DNA of 64,000 bases from the NCBI RefSeq assembly GCF_003086795.1, contig NZ_CP026003.1, positions 2,314,777 to 2,378,776 on the forward strand, written 5' to 3'. Of the stretch, positions 1 to 9,341 are shown piece by piece. The first letter of the stretch is position 1; each line of letters starts with the position of its first letter. The DNA is from Stenotrophomonas sp. SAU14A_NAIMI4_5 (lineage in GTDB: Bacteria > Pseudomonadota > Gammaproteobacteria > Xanthomonadales > Xanthomonadaceae). The translations under genes were made by a program, and so were the position numbers. A model generated the notes under the pieces. That model had not been told where the DNA came from. It saw nothing but the letters and a program-made list of their open reading frames with translations, and searched no databases.

Positions 1-252
1 GCCAATAATCTGCCGGTAGGCCTGGCGGCCGGGTCCGTGGCGCAGGTGGCGGATCTGCCCGCGCAGGTGCGGGCCGCATTGCTGGTCGGCGTCGACCTGG
101 GGCCCAACCTGTCCGTGACCGGTTCACTGGCGACGCTGTTGTGGCTGGTGGCGCTGCGACGTGAGGGCGAGCACGTAGGCGCCCTCGATTTCCTGCGTGT
201 AGGGATCCTGGTGATGCCCCCCGCCCTGATCGGTGCGTTGCTGCTGCTGTAA
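1..252 (+). CDS. arsB: Arsenite efflux permease ArsB-type, C-terminal part (5' end outside window)
   Basis: Only the last 83 residues are present; the frame is open from base 1 and ends at a TAA. The stretch contains NNLPVGL near the edge, then GVDLGPNLSVTGS and a terminal hydrophobic segment around VMPPAL. These resemble the last membrane helices of the ArsB / CitM-type arsenite antiporters, inner-membrane proteins that expel As(III) or Sb(III). The rest of any ars operon would lie to the left, outside the window, and no arsenic gene follows on this strand. The family call rests on a short conserved tail, so a related anion permease cannot be excluded. Confidence 0.75.
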   Translation, partial: ANNLPVGLAAGSVAQVADLPAQVRAALLVGVDLGPNLSVTGSLATLLWLVALRREGEHVGALDFLRVGILVMPPALIGALLLL

Positions 253-263
253 CTGTGGGTGAT

Positions 264-689
264 TCAGCGCGGCTTCGGCGGAGTAATGGTCACCCACGCA
301 TGGCCACCGACCTGCCGCTGTTCGAGGTACCGCTGTAAGGCGCCCATCCCACGCACCATGCGCTCGATCAGGGCGATATCCGCGGTATCGTCGGTACCCG
401 CGTACTGCTCAGGGTCCCGATTGATCTCCGCGCTGACGGCATGCAGTCTGTCGCCTTCTGACACGAAGTGAACCCGGGCAATGCAGACGCCGGTCCAGCT
501 ACGGTGCATGTAAAGCGTACTCCCCTCGTAGTAAAGGAACCACTTGTCCTCCATTTCCAAGGGCAGCAGGCCATGCCGCACGCAGGCGGACTCTGCGGCA
601 TCGAGGTGGAAGTCGAGTTTCAGCGCGATATGGTGGGCGGGGAGCGGCTTGGTTTTCCAGTCAGCAGCGGTGGCGATGGTGGGCATCAT
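264..689 (-). CDS. Conserved hypothetical protein, 141 aa
   Basis: I do not recognise a family. The protein is soluble, with no signal peptide or membrane segment. It has an aromatic-rich middle (KWFLYYEGSTLYMHRSW) and an amphipathic C-terminal half ending in a basic tail. The start is set at the first of two adjacent Met codons because AAGG lies just upstream; the second (686) is equally possible. The longer open frame to 722 is unlikely, since it would run into the palindrome at 702-722. It is convergent with the arsB fragment (11 bp apart) and follows the SDR gene on the same strand. Confidence 0.65.
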   Translation of the reverse strand: MMPTIATAADWKTKPLPAHHIALKLDFHLDAAESACVRHGLLPLEMEDKWFLYYEGSTLYMHRSWTGVCIARVHFVSEGDRLHAVSAEINRDPEQYAGTDDTADIALIERMVRGMGALQRYLEQRQVGGHAWVTITPPKPR

Positions 690-701
690 GAACCTTGAGA
701 G

Positions 702-722
702 GTGCCGGCCAGCGGCCGGCAC
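702..722. repeat. SMAG/REP-like palindrome with CTAC-type end
   Basis: A 9-bp perfect inverted repeat (GTGCCGGCC / GGCCGGCAC) with a 3-base loop, followed by TACC, so the other strand reads GGTAGTGCCGG. This is the GTAG-headed palindrome form typical of Stenotrophomonas. It lies 22 bp beyond the SDR stop and could also act as a transcription terminator for that operon. Confidence 0.65.
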
Positions 723-743
723 TACCTGGGCCGGCGATGGGTT

Positions 744-1547
744 TTACCCGGCCAGGGTGAAGACCGAGCCCGAGTCTACGCGGATGTTGGCGCCGTTGAT
801 GAAGCTGGCGCGTTCGGAGCACAGCAGGAGCACAGCGGCGGCGACCTCTTCGGGCCGGCCGCGGCGCTTGAGCACCATGCCGGGGCGCTCCTCATCGAGG
901 AAGGTGCGGATGGCCTCCTCGAACGACATGCCCTTTTCCTTGGCGCGCTTGTGCATCATGGCGTCTGTCATCGGCGTATGGATGAAGGCCGGTGAGACGG
1001 TATTGATCATGATGTTGTCCTTGCCGTACTGCTTGGACAGGCCCTTGGCCAGGCTCAGCACACCCGCCTTCGAGGCGCAGTACGGCAGCTCGTCGGTATA
1101 CGGCTGTACGGCATCTTCCGAGGCGAACAGGACGATGCGACCCCAGCCCTTTGCACGCATTGCGGGAATGGCCTGGCGGCACATGCGCACCGCACCCATC
1201 AGGTTGATATCCAGCGTGCGCAGCCAACCGTTGTCGTCCACATCAAGGAAATCGCCGGTGGCACCGGTGACACCCGCAGCGTTGACGTAGATGTCGGGGT
1301 CACCAAGTTCGCTGCGTACCGAGGCCCAGATGTGTTCCACATCCTTGGCATCGGTGACATCACCGGCAACGGCCATCACTTCGCCCAGCGGCGACAGTTC
1401 CTGCAGGGCTTCGTCGAGGGTGCCATCGGGTACATCGGTGATGGCCACGCGTACCCCGGCCTGCAGCAGTTCGCGTGCGGTCTGCTTGCCCATGCCCGAA
1501 TCGGCGCCACTGACCAGGGCGATGCGCCCTGCTATTCCGAGATCCAT
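744..1547 (-). CDS. SDR-family NAD(P)-dependent oxidoreductase, 267 aa
   Basis: A classical short-chain dehydrogenase of normal length. The cofactor loop GADSGMGKQTA is near residue 13, the catalytic YCASK (Tyr-x3-Lys) lies in the middle, and a C-terminal INGANIRVDSG strand is typical of the family. It probably interconverts an alcohol or sugar hydroxyl with a ketone in the cytoplasm; the substrate is unknown. Start: the open frame runs upstream into the GMC gene, but the Met at 1547 begins exactly where SDR homology (DLGIAGRIALVSG) starts. It overlaps the end of the GMC gene by 16 bp, indicating translational coupling. As the last gene of the three-gene operon it may act on the same or a successive substrate as the GMC enzyme. 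Confidence 0.85.
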   Translation of the reverse strand: MDLGIAGRIALVSGADSGMGKQTARELLQAGVRVAITDVPDGTLDEALQELSPLGEVMAVAGDVTDAKDVEHIWASVRSELGDPDIYVNAAGVTGATGDFLDVDDNGWLRTLDINLMGAVRMCRQAIPAMRAKGWGRIVLFASEDAVQPYTDELPYCASKAGVLSLAKGLSKQYGKDNIMINTVSPAFIHTPMTDAMMHKRAKEKGMSFEEAIRTFLDEERPGMVLKRRGRPEEVAAAVLLLCSERASFINGANIRVDSGSVFTLAG

Positions 1548-3130
1548 GATGTGTCCTTGGTTGGGGAGGAAGTGGTGCTGCGCGGTGGCAGCGTCTGCAG
1601 GAACCGCTCGGCGGTGCGCAGGCCCAGTGCCATCTGGGTCAGCGCCGGGTTGGCGGCCAGGGCACTGGGGAAGATGGAGTTGTCGCAGATGAAGAGATTG
1701 GGGATGTCGAAGCTGCGGCCGTCGGCATCTACGACAGCGGTGTCGGCCGAGTCGCCCATGCGGCACGTACCCAGGGTGTGGGCCGAGCGCGCGGCGACGA
1801 AGATTCCGGTGGCACCTGCAGCTTCCCAGATGCGGGTCAGCTGGCTCTGGGCGTGCGCGTCCAGTGCCTTTTCGTTGGCGCCATAGCTGAAATCCACCCG
1901 CGCGCGGCGCATGCCGAAGGCATCGCGCTCATCACTGAGGGTGAGTTGGTTCCCGTCCTGCGGCAGGCACTCGCCGTTGATGCCGATGCCGGCCAGGTGC
2001 CGGTAGGAGGAAAGTGCATCCACCAGCGGCTGGCCCCACAGCCCTGCGCCGCGGGCCAGGGTGTTGGCCAGTGTGGCGGGCTGCACGCCCAGGCTCTGCA
2101 CCAGGTAGCCGCCGGCGAACGAGGCGTCGTGCGGGCGCACGAAATCCTCGGTGATGAGCGAGGACGGGTAACCGCGGTTCATGCACATGTCCGCGTCAAA
2201 GCACCCCCACACCTGGGTGGCTACGTGGGCCATGAAGTTGCGACCGACCTGGCCACTGCTGTTGGCCAGACCAAGGTTGAGCAGCAGACGCGGTGTTTCC
2301 ACACCGCCCGCGCACAGGAACGCCGCCGAGCACTTCACCCGGTGCAGACGATGGTCGCGCTGGTAGACCACTGCAGTGATGCGGCCATGGGCGTCGCGCT
2401 CAAGGTCAACCACCCGGCTTTCATCGCGGATCGCGGCACCATGTGCCACAGCCCAGGGCAGCCAGGAGGTGTCCATGCTGGCCTTGGCGCCATTGCTGCA
2501 GCCCTGATGGCAGGCGCCACAGTGGTTGCAGGCCTGGCGCACGCCCCAGTGCGCCTGCTGGCGCGCCTGGCTGACCAGCGCAGCGGGCGCATCGGTTGCG
2601 ACGAGGCCCAGCGCGTCGCAACCGCGCTGCATGGCCTGGGCCGAGGCATTGCGCAGCACGGGCGGATAGCCGTACTGACGCGTCGGGTCCCACGGGTAGT
2701 GAGCGGGGCCCGAGACGCCGATGAAGGCCTCGACACGCCGCACGTACGCCAGCAACTCGGCATCCGCGATGGGCCAGTCCGCCCCCTGCCCCGTCAGCGA
2801 CCGCAGGCGCAGGTCCCGCGGATCGGGACGCGGGCAGAACGCGCCCCAGTGGAGGGTGGAGCCGCCTACGCCCTGCCCGGAATTGTTGGCGCCGAAAGCG
2901 GTTGGGGTCTGGCCGCCACTGAGGCGCTCTTCCATCCAGTAGATATCCGTGGCCAGTTCGTCGGCGAGGTGATCATCCGGCGTGAATGTGCGGCCGGCTT
3001 CCAGCACCAGCACCGATACGCCCGCCTCCGCCAGGCGGGCCGCCAGAGGGGCACCGCCGGCGCCGCTGCCGATGATGACGGCATCGAACGATTCATGCTT
3101 CCCGTCGTTGCGGTGGGTTCGATTCAGCAT
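1532..3130 (-). CDS. GMC-family FAD-dependent oxidoreductase, 532 aa
   Basis: The N-terminal FAD-binding fingerprint VIIGSGAGGAPLAARLAE is followed by the GMC element GGSTLHWGAFCPRP. A cysteine-rich CNHCGACHQGC patch sits in the middle, and a C-terminal HTLGTCRMG ... NPALTQMALGLRTAE block holds the catalytic His region. Such enzymes oxidise alcohols or sugars, passing electrons to a quinone, cytochrome or oxygen. The cysteine patch is typical of the gluconate-/sorbitol-dehydrogenase-like branch. The upstream gene ends in a domain resembling the small subunit (subunit 3) of gluconate 2-dehydrogenase, which supports a two-component membrane-linked dehydrogenase. Start chosen at 3130 (a second Met, four residues into the open frame), giving a 7-bp overlap with the upstream gene; 3142 is the alternative. 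Substrate unknown. Confidence 0.85.
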   Translation of the reverse strand: MLNRTHRNDGKHESFDAVIIGSGAGGAPLAARLAEAGVSVLVLEAGRTFTPDDHLADELATDIYWMEERLSGGQTPTAFGANNSGQGVGGSTLHWGAFCPRPDPRDLRLRSLTGQGADWPIADAELLAYVRRVEAFIGVSGPAHYPWDPTRQYGYPPVLRNASAQAMQRGCDALGLVATDAPAALVSQARQQAHWGVRQACNHCGACHQGCSNGAKASMDTSWLPWAVAHGAAIRDESRVVDLERDAHGRITAVVYQRDHRLHRVKCSAAFLCAGGVETPRLLLNLGLANSSGQVGRNFMAHVATQVWGCFDADMCMNRGYPSSLITEDFVRPHDASFAGGYLVQSLGVQPATLANTLARGAGLWGQPLVDALSSYRHLAGIGINGECLPQDGNQLTLSDERDAFGMRRARVDFSYGANEKALDAHAQSQLTRIWEAAGATGIFVAARSAHTLGTCRMGDSADTAVVDADGRSFDIPNLFICDNSIFPSALAANPALTQMALGLRTAERFLQTLPPRSTTSSPTKDTSWISE

Positions 3131-4467
3131 GGCAGCTGCCACCCGTCGATGACCCCAGCCTGTGTGTGCTCATAGCCGGGGCTGTACGCACCTTTGCCAC
3201 CCACAGCGAAACCGTCGTAGCCGATGGAGGCCCACGTCGACGGAAGGCTCATCCAGGTTCTGGCAAACAGCGCCCTCGCATCTTCAAACCAAAGTGCCCA
3301 CTGCGCAGGGTCAAGCGCGGCGCTTGCGGGCGCGGCGGCGCTCTGCCGTTGAACCTGTTCCAGCAGTGCCTGCTGTGCGGCGGGCGAAAGCGTGCTGAAT
3401 CCATTGGCTGCGGCATCCAGCTGATCCAGCGCCTGCGCCCAGGCATCCGCATCCTGTGGCAGGTCGGCAAATCGCCAGCCGTCGCTCTCGTGGTTCACCA
3501 GTGCGTGGCCGACGCGCAGTGCAAGGTCATCGGCATCTGCGCCGGGTACCAGTCGTGCCGCCAAGGCAGCGAGCACACCCAGACGGCGTGCGGGCAGCGC
3601 AGACTCGGTAAGCGGCAGCGGCATGGCATGTCGGGCCAGCAGACGGGCCCGCATGCGCGGTGCAACCCGCTCGGCATCCAGCAACTTGATGAATGCCGGC
3701 GGCAGTGCGCGTGCAGCCAGTGGCAGTGCCCACACCGCAATGTGGTGGGCAAGCCACTCCGGCTGCTCGACGGGAATCAGGTGCGCAGCGTCCGGCACGA
3801 TGTCGACGGTTGCGTGCACGTAATGCGGCGCGTTCAGTGCACGCTGGGCGTCTTCTCCGAGGTCGCCATCCTCTGCGCCTGCCAGTATCAGCGCAGGCAC
3901 GTGCAGGTGGGCCGCTTCCTCCTGCCTATGTTCGCGACTACCCTGGTTCAGCCAGGCACGCCAGGCGATGGGATCGGTGCAAAGCACGTCGAGGATGGCG
4001 GCTTCGCGGGCGGGCCCCTGCAGCGGTCGATGGGTGTTGGCGTCGATGAAGGCTTCAGCATCGGCGCGGGCGGGAGGGCCTCCGGCAAACCACTCGAGCA
4101 TCTTCGCGCGGCGCGCTTCCTGCATGGGTTCCGGACACGGCGGTGATGCGGCCACCAGCACTACACCGGCCAGGCCTGCCAGGCCCTGTACCCCGTTACG
4201 GCTGCGGGCGGCAAGCAGCGTGGCGATCTTGCCCCCCATGCTGTGGCCGACGGCGAACCAGCAGGTGGGCGAACGCGCGGTGACTTCCTGCTGGAACCAG
4301 TCGACGAGGGCGTCGATGTCGGTCGCGCTGCCTGCGGAGGTTCCGCCAAAGCCAGGTATGTCCAGTGCGACACACTCGAATTGATTTCCGAGGACGCGTT
4401 GCACCGCGTCCCACTTCCGATGGCTCGCGCCCAGGCTGTGCAGGAGGAAAAGTGTGGGACGTTGCAT
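3124..4467 (-). CDS. Fusion: alpha/beta-hydrolase + gluconate 2-dehydrogenase subunit 3-like C-terminal domain, 447 aa
   Basis: Residues ~1-245 form an alpha/beta-hydrolase: an oxyanion strand (LFLLHSLGAS), the nucleophile elbow GHSMGG, and a late Asp-Gly/His pair (AGAEDGD, PDAAHLIP). Residues ~260-447 are different: an Ala-rich helical region followed by LDPAQWALWFEDARALFART and a tail rich in Gly, Tyr and Trp. This resembles the gamma subunit (subunit 3) that accompanies GMC dehydrogenases. Fusing the two to lie directly before the GMC gene suggests substrate delivery or hydrolysis coupled to oxidation; that is inference. Start at 4467 is preferred because GAGG stands five bases upstream; the frame stays open to 4515, where no ribosome-binding site is visible. 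Confidence 0.75.
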   Translation of the reverse strand: MQRPTLFLLHSLGASHRKWDAVQRVLGNQFECVALDIPGFGGTSAGSATDIDALVDWFQQEVTARSPTCWFAVGHSMGGKIATLLAARSRNGVQGLAGLAGVVLVAASPPCPEPMQEARRAKMLEWFAGGPPARADAEAFIDANTHRPLQGPAREAAILDVLCTDPIAWRAWLNQGSREHRQEEAAHLHVPALILAGAEDGDLGEDAQRALNAPHYVHATVDIVPDAAHLIPVEQPEWLAHHIAVWALPLAARALPPAFIKLLDAERVAPRMRARLLARHAMPLPLTESALPARRLGVLAALAARLVPGADADDLALRVGHALVNHESDGWRFADLPQDADAWAQALDQLDAAANGFSTLSPAAQQALLEQVQRQSAAAPASAALDPAQWALWFEDARALFARTWMSLPSTWASIGYDGFAVGGKGAYSPGYEHTQAGVIDGWQLPC

Positions 4468-4689
4468 GCAGACCTCAGCGTGTAGCGGCACGAGCATGGT
4501 CGTCGGTGTGTCCATGGAGCGTGCATGCGGGTGTCAACGGCGCGCAATGATCACGTGGCGTTGAACACTGCCTCACCCCGTTTGCGCATGCGGCTGCCTA
4601 GTTTCGATGCACCCCACGTCTGAGATGTCCATCATGTGCACGCCTATTGCTGTTCCGGCAGCCTTGCACGCTTGCCGGAGGGTGCGTTG

Positions 4690-6531
4690 ATGTCGACGTT
4701 GCCCGAGGCTGCCTCCCTTGATGAAACGAAGATCGGCGCATCACCGGTCGCAAATGAGCGCAGGCGCAACGGCGCGCTGCCCATCGAACAATACTCGGCG
4801 CTGGGCGAAGGGCGTTCCGTCGCCTTGACCGGCTGCGACGGTTCCATTGATTGGTGGTGTGCGCCCAACATGGACAGCCCGCCGTTGTTTGATCGCCTGC
4901 TGGACGGCAGCAATGGTGGCTACTTCAGCATTGCGCCCACCGAGCGTTGCACCGTCGAACGTCATTACCGGGCGGAAAGCAACGTGCTGGAAACGATCTT
5001 CACGACGGCATCCGGCCGTGCGTCGCTGACGGAATCGCTGAACAGCGGCAACGCCGGTCGCCTGCCCTGGTGCGAACTGGCGCGGCGCATCGAGGGCCTG
5101 GAGGGCGAGGTGCGCTTTGCCGTCCACATGTTCCCGAGCACGCGTGCTCAATCGGCCAGCCCCTACTGTTCGTCCATTGGCGAGCACACGGTCTTCCATG
5201 TGCAGCGGCTGCTGGGTGTTGTGATCCATCATCCGGCGCTGCAGCTGCAGTGGACCGACGAAGGTGCATGCGGTGAATGCACCGTCACTGCCGGCGAGCG
5301 GGTGACCGTGGCGCTCGTAGTCGGCGAGGATGAGCCGCTGGTAGCACCGTCGGTGGAGGAAGTGGATGGCCGCATCGACCTGACCGATCGGGAATGGAAG
5401 GCGTGGGCACGTAATGTGTCCTACGACGGCTGGGACCGCGCCACGTTCGTGCGAAGCACGCTGGCCCTCAAACTGCTGCTGTACTCGCCCTCGGGCGCCA
5501 TTGCCGCTGCCGCCACGACCTCGCTGCCAGAGCGGATTGGCGGCGACAAGAATTTCGACTACCGCTACGCGTGGGTGCGCGATGCGGGTTACACGATCCA
5601 GGCGTTTCTGGCCGCAGGTCTGGAGGCGGAATCCAAAGCGGCATTCACCTGGCTGCTGCGTCAGCTGCGCCGCCATGGGCCGAAGGTCGTATTCACCCTG
5701 GACGGTGAGATGGTCGAAACGGTGCAGGAACTGCCCATGCACGGCTACCGCGATACGCAGCCAGTGGTGAAAGGCAATCTTGCCGGCGACCAGCACCAGC
5801 ATGGCATCTACGGCGACATCTTCGAGACCGCGTTCTGTTTCGTGGCGGCCGGCAACATTCTGGATGGCGCCAGCGCGGAGCTGCTTTCGCGTATTGCCGA
5901 CCTCTGCGCGGACCACTGGCGCGCGAAGGATTCCGGTATCTGGGAACTGCCTGAGCTGGAGCACTACACGATGTCCAAGATCAGCTGCTGGCAGGCGCTG
6001 GCGCGGGCGGTCGAGCTGGCCGACCAGGGCCAGCTGCCGACCACGTGCCGCGACCGCTGGCAACGCGAGCGCGACCGCATCAGTGACTGGATCGAAACCC
6101 ATTGCTGGTCCGATGGCCTGCAGGCCTTCGAGATGTACCCCGGCAGCGGCAAGCTGGACGCGGCGCTGGCGCTGGCGGTGCGCTTCCGCTTTGACGGCAG
6201 GGACCGCCTGCTGGCCACGCTGCGCGCCATCGACCGCGAGCTGGGCCAGTCGGACTTCCATTACCGCTACTCGGGCATGCCGGAAGAAGAAGGCTGCTTC
6301 ATCGCCTGCTCCTACTGGATGGCTGAGGCCTACGCACGGCTGGGTTTCGTCGAGGACGCCCGCGCCCGCGTGGATGCGTTGAACGGCGCGCTTGGCCGTT
6401 GCCAGGGCGTGCTCAGCGAAATGGTGGACCCGGCCACGGGCCATTACCTCGGCAACACCCCGCAAGGCTTGAGCCACCTGGCCCAGGTGATGGCCATGGC
6501 CACCATTGCAGATACACAGGGCTGCCCCTGA
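4690..6531 (+). CDS. Glycoside hydrolase family 15 protein (glucoamylase/trehalase-like), 613 aa
   Basis: Cytoplasmic by appearance (no signal peptide). It has the N-terminal beta-sandwich (QYSALGEGRSVALTGCDGSID) and the (alpha/alpha)6 barrel with YRYAWVRDAGYT, the acid-residue region GIWELPELEHYTMSK, and the C-terminal GVLSEMVDP, whose Glu fits the second catalytic carboxylate. Members hydrolyse terminal alpha-1,4-glucosides or trehalose. About 610 residues is the usual size. Start at 4690 because GGAGG sits about eight bases upstream; an in-frame GTG at 4636 lacks such a site. The SDR gene follows 38 bp downstream and probably shares the transcript. With GlgX nearby, a role in stress-linked trehalose or glycogen turnover is plausible; maltodextrin versus trehalose cannot be settled by eye. 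Confidence 0.85.
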   Translation: MSTLPEAASLDETKIGASPVANERRRNGALPIEQYSALGEGRSVALTGCDGSIDWWCAPNMDSPPLFDRLLDGSNGGYFSIAPTERCTVERHYRAESNVLETIFTTASGRASLTESLNSGNAGRLPWCELARRIEGLEGEVRFAVHMFPSTRAQSASPYCSSIGEHTVFHVQRLLGVVIHHPALQLQWTDEGACGECTVTAGERVTVALVVGEDEPLVAPSVEEVDGRIDLTDREWKAWARNVSYDGWDRATFVRSTLALKLLLYSPSGAIAAAATTSLPERIGGDKNFDYRYAWVRDAGYTIQAFLAAGLEAESKAAFTWLLRQLRRHGPKVVFTLDGEMVETVQELPMHGYRDTQPVVKGNLAGDQHQHGIYGDIFETAFCFVAAGNILDGASAELLSRIADLCADHWRAKDSGIWELPELEHYTMSKISCWQALARAVELADQGQLPTTCRDRWQRERDRISDWIETHCWSDGLQAFEMYPGSGKLDAALALAVRFRFDGRDRLLATLRAIDRELGQSDFHYRYSGMPEEEGCFIACSYWMAEAYARLGFVEDARARVDALNGALGRCQGVLSEMVDPATGHYLGNTPQGLSHLAQVMAMATIADTQGCP

Positions 6532-6569
6532 GCGGCCCACTCTCCCCCGCCCCACGATAAGGATCGACC

Positions 6570-7463
6570 ATGAATGATCGTCTGAAAATGCAGGATCCGC
6601 GCAGCCAGTATCCGCAGCCGCCCTTCCCCGCCCAGCCGCAGCCGGTGCCGGGCAAAGCGGCAGACATGGACCCGGTGCCGGACCACGGCGAAACCAGCTA
6701 CCAAGGTTCGGGCAAGCTGAGCGGACGCCGGGCCCTGATCACCGGCGCCGACAGCGGCATCGGTCGCGCTGCGGCCATTGCCTACGCCCGCGAAGGCGCT
6801 GACGTAGCCCTGTCCTACCTTCCCTCTGAAGCGTCGGACGCGGAAGAAGTGGTCGCGCTGATCGAAGCCGAGGGCCGCAAGGCGCTGGCGTTGCCGGGTG
6901 ACATCACCGACCCGGAGTGGTGCAAGGCTCTGGTTGAACGCACGGTGGAAGCCTTCGGTGGCCTCGACATCCTGGTGGTCAATGCGGCCCGCCAGCAGTA
7001 CCGCGAAAGCATCGCCGAGCTGAGTGCGGAGGACTTCGACAAGACGATGAAGACCAATCTCTACGCCATGCACTGGATCTGCCAGGCAGCCGTTCCGCAC
7101 CTGCCGCCGGGCGCCGCGGTCATCACCACTGCATCCGTCCAGGCGTATGACCCTTCGGCGATCCTGCTGGATTACGCCACCACCAAGGCAGGCATCGTTG
7201 CCTACACCAAGGCGCTGTCCGCACAGCTGGTCGAAAAGGGAATCCGCGCCAACGTGGTTGCGCCGGGTCCCTTCTGGACCGCGCTTCAGTCCTCCGGTGG
7301 GCAGCCGACCGAAGCGGTGACCAAGTTCGGCACCCAGGTGCCGATGAAGCGCCCGGGCCAGCCGGTGGAAATCGCGCCGATCTATGTGCTGCTGGCCAGC
7401 CAGGAAGGCAGCTACCTGACCGGTGAAGTGTTCGGCGTAACCGGCGGTGCCGGCATCGCCTGA
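6570..7463 (+). CDS. SDR-family oxidoreductase, YghA/YdaD-like stress type, 297 aa
   Basis: A Pro/Gln-rich 45-residue N-terminal extension precedes a classical SDR core with TGADSGIGRAAA, VNAARQQYRESI, the catalytic DYATTK (Tyr-x3-Lys) and YLTGEVFGVTGG near the end. The extension plus ALITGADSGIGRA is characteristic of the general-stress SDRs related to E. coli YghA and Bacillus YdaD (often annotated glucose-1-dehydrogenase-like), which are NAD(P)-dependent. AAGGA stands about nine bases before the ATG. Probably co-transcribed with the GH15 gene. The true substrate of this subfamily is poorly defined. Confidence 0.85.
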   Translation: MNDRLKMQDPRSQYPQPPFPAQPQPVPGKAADMDPVPDHGETSYQGSGKLSGRRALITGADSGIGRAAAIAYAREGADVALSYLPSEASDAEEVVALIEAEGRKALALPGDITDPEWCKALVERTVEAFGGLDILVVNAARQQYRESIAELSAEDFDKTMKTNLYAMHWICQAAVPHLPPGAAVITTASVQAYDPSAILLDYATTKAGIVAYTKALSAQLVEKGIRANVVAPGPFWTALQSSGGQPTEAVTKFGTQVPMKRPGQPVEIAPIYVLLASQEGSYLTGEVFGVTGGAGIA

Positions 7464-7592
7464 GAAAAAGCAGCTTTATTCTGAACCGTTAAGACTGAAC
7501 GCGGTCATTTTCACGCCGGTTGTGGCAAGGTGCCGGGCTCTGATGGGCCCGGCGCTATCCCGGTGATCCGATCCAACCGAGCAGGGAATCGC

Positions 7593-9218
7593 GTGTCGAA
7601 CGATCAATTCAAAGGGTTTCCTTCGCCGTCGGTCAGAAGCGAGAACGCGTTGCCGATCGGCGACAGGCGCTCGGACATCTTTTTCAGCGCCGTGGAAACC
7701 ACGCGGATGCCGATGATCATCACCGACCCGCACCAGCCCGATAATCCGATCATCTTCGCCAACCGGGCCTTCGTAGAGATGACCGGCTATGAGCGTGACG
7801 AGCTGATTGGCCGCAACTGCCGGTTCCTGCAGGGACCGGAAACCGACCCCGATGCGATCGCCGAGATCCGCGAAGCCATTGCTGAGACCCGCGAGGCGGC
7901 GACCGAGGTTCTGAACTACCGCAAGGACGGTTCGACCTTCTGGAATGCGCTTTTTGTGTCGCCGGTGTTCGATGACGACGGCACGCTGGTGTACTTCTTC
8001 GGCTCGCAGCTGGATGTATCGCGCCGGCGTGATGCGGAGGATTCGCTTCGCCAGGCACAGAAGATGGAAGCCCTTGGCCAGCTCACGGGCGGCATCGCGC
8101 ACGACTTCAACAATCTGCTGCAGGTCATGTCCGGCTATCTGGAGATGATCACCGGGACGTCTGACAAGGAGCTTCCGTCCGACAGCTTCGTCAGGCGCGC
8201 CGCCACCCAGGCGCAGTCCGCCGCCAACAAGGCCGCGGTGCTGACCCAGCAGCTGCTGGCGTTCTCGCGACGGCAGAAACTGGAAGGCCGCACGGTCAAT
8301 CTGAATTCCCTCGTGTCCTCCACGGTGGAGCTGGCCGCGCAGCGTGTGGGCGCGGACGTGGAGCTGCAGATGAACCTCGCACCCGCGCTCTGGAACTGCA
8401 GGATCGATACAACCCAGGCCGAGGTGGCCATCCTCAATCTGGTCATCAATGCGCGCGATGCGCTGAAGGGTCGCCCGGATCAGCGCGTGCTGCTGAGCAC
8501 GCGAAATGTGGAGGTCTCCAAGGCTGCGGCCGCCAACGAGCTCGATCACCTGCCCGCGGGTCGTCTGGTCTGCATCTCGGTGCAGGACAACGGCAGCGGG
8601 ATGTCGCCCGACATTGTTCGCCGGGTGATGGACCCGTTCTTCACCACCAAGGAGGAAGGTGAAGGTACCGGGCTGGGACTGTCGATGGTCTATGGCTTCG
8701 TCAAGCAATCCGGTGGAACCGTACGGATCGCCTCTGAGCCAGGCGTGGGCACTACTGTCAGCCTGTATTTCCCTGCCACGACCGATGCGCTGACCAAGGA
8801 TGCCGCCCCCTCCAACATGGCCATGGACCGCGGTGGCAGCGAGCGCATCCTGATTGTTGAAGACCGCGATGATGTCGCTGAACTGGCGCAGATGCTGCTT
8901 GAAGCCGGTGGCTACCAGACCCGTGTTGCCAACGATGGGGCATCGGCCCTGGCGCTGCTGGAACAGGGCGAGGTGTTCGACCTGCTGTTTACCGATCTGA
9001 TCATGCCCGGCGGCATGAACGGCGTACTTCTTGCCCGCGAGGCCAAGCGCCGCCTGCCGAAGCTGAAGGTGTTGCTGACGACGGGCTATGCCGAAGCCGG
9101 GATTGAACGTACAGATGCAGGTGGTTCGGAGTACGAGGTGCTGAACAAGCCCTTCAACCGGCAGCAGCTGTTGCGCAAGGTGCGCCTGGTTCTGGAAGGG
9201 CCGACCGGCGTTGGTTGA
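7593..9218 (+). CDS. LOV-domain blue-light hybrid histidine kinase (LOV-HisKA-HATPase-REC), 541 aa
   Basis: No membrane segments, so a cytosolic sensor. A PAS/LOV domain at residues ~25-145 contains the diagnostic flavin-binding motif GRNCRFLQG, with the adduct-forming Cys at residue 76 (codon 7818-7820). Then come HisKA with [11 protein letters not shown] (phospho-His 170), HATPase with [18 protein letters not shown] and [13 protein letters not shown], and a C-terminal receiver with [10 protein letters not shown], the acceptor Asp in LLFTDLIMP and the conserved Lys in LNKPF. This is the architecture of bacterial LOV histidine kinases, which autophosphorylate in response to blue light. A GTG start at 7593 is chosen because GCAGGGA precedes it; an earlier GTG at 7530 is open but lacks homology. 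No DNA-binding output is fused, so an unlinked regulator or phosphotransfer partner is expected. Confidence 0.9.
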   Translation: MSNDQFKGFPSPSVRSENALPIGDRRSDIFFSAVETTRMPMIITDPHQPDNPIIFANRAFVEMTGYERDELIGRNCRFLQGPETDPDAIAEIREAIAETREAATEVLNYRKDGSTFWNALFVSPVFDDDGTLVYFFGSQLDVSRRRDAEDSLRQAQKMEALGQLTGGIAHDFNNLLQVMSGYLEMITGTSDKELPSDSFVRRAATQAQSAANKAAVLTQQLLAFSRRQKLEGRTVNLNSLVSSTVELAAQRVGADVELQMNLAPALWNCRIDTTQAEVAILNLVINARDALKGRPDQRVLLSTRNVEVSKAAAANELDHLPAGRLVCISVQDNGSGMSPDIVRRVMDPFFTTKEEGEGTGLGLSMVYGFVKQSGGTVRIASEPGVGTTVSLYFPATTDALTKDAAPSNMAMDRGGSERILIVEDRDDVAELAQMLLEAGGYQTRVANDGASALALLEQGEVFDLLFTDLIMPGGMNGVLLAREAKRRLPKLKVLLTTGYAEAGIERTDAGGSEYEVLNKPFNRQQLLRKVRLVLEGPTGVG

Positions 9219-9341
9219 GTGATCATGCAATCTGCGTGGGGCAACCTGCGCTGAACTCCGGCACCGAAGTCCATTGCAAGCGCGCCGTGCGGCACCCACC
9301 TGATATTTGCGCCCGAGCATGGGCGCTCTCAGGAGAAATAC

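Noticed and set aside
4741..6555. A 604-codon minus-strand frame opposite the GH15 gene
   Set aside because: Low-complexity shadow; the plus strand has the GH15 motifs and a good ribosome-binding site.
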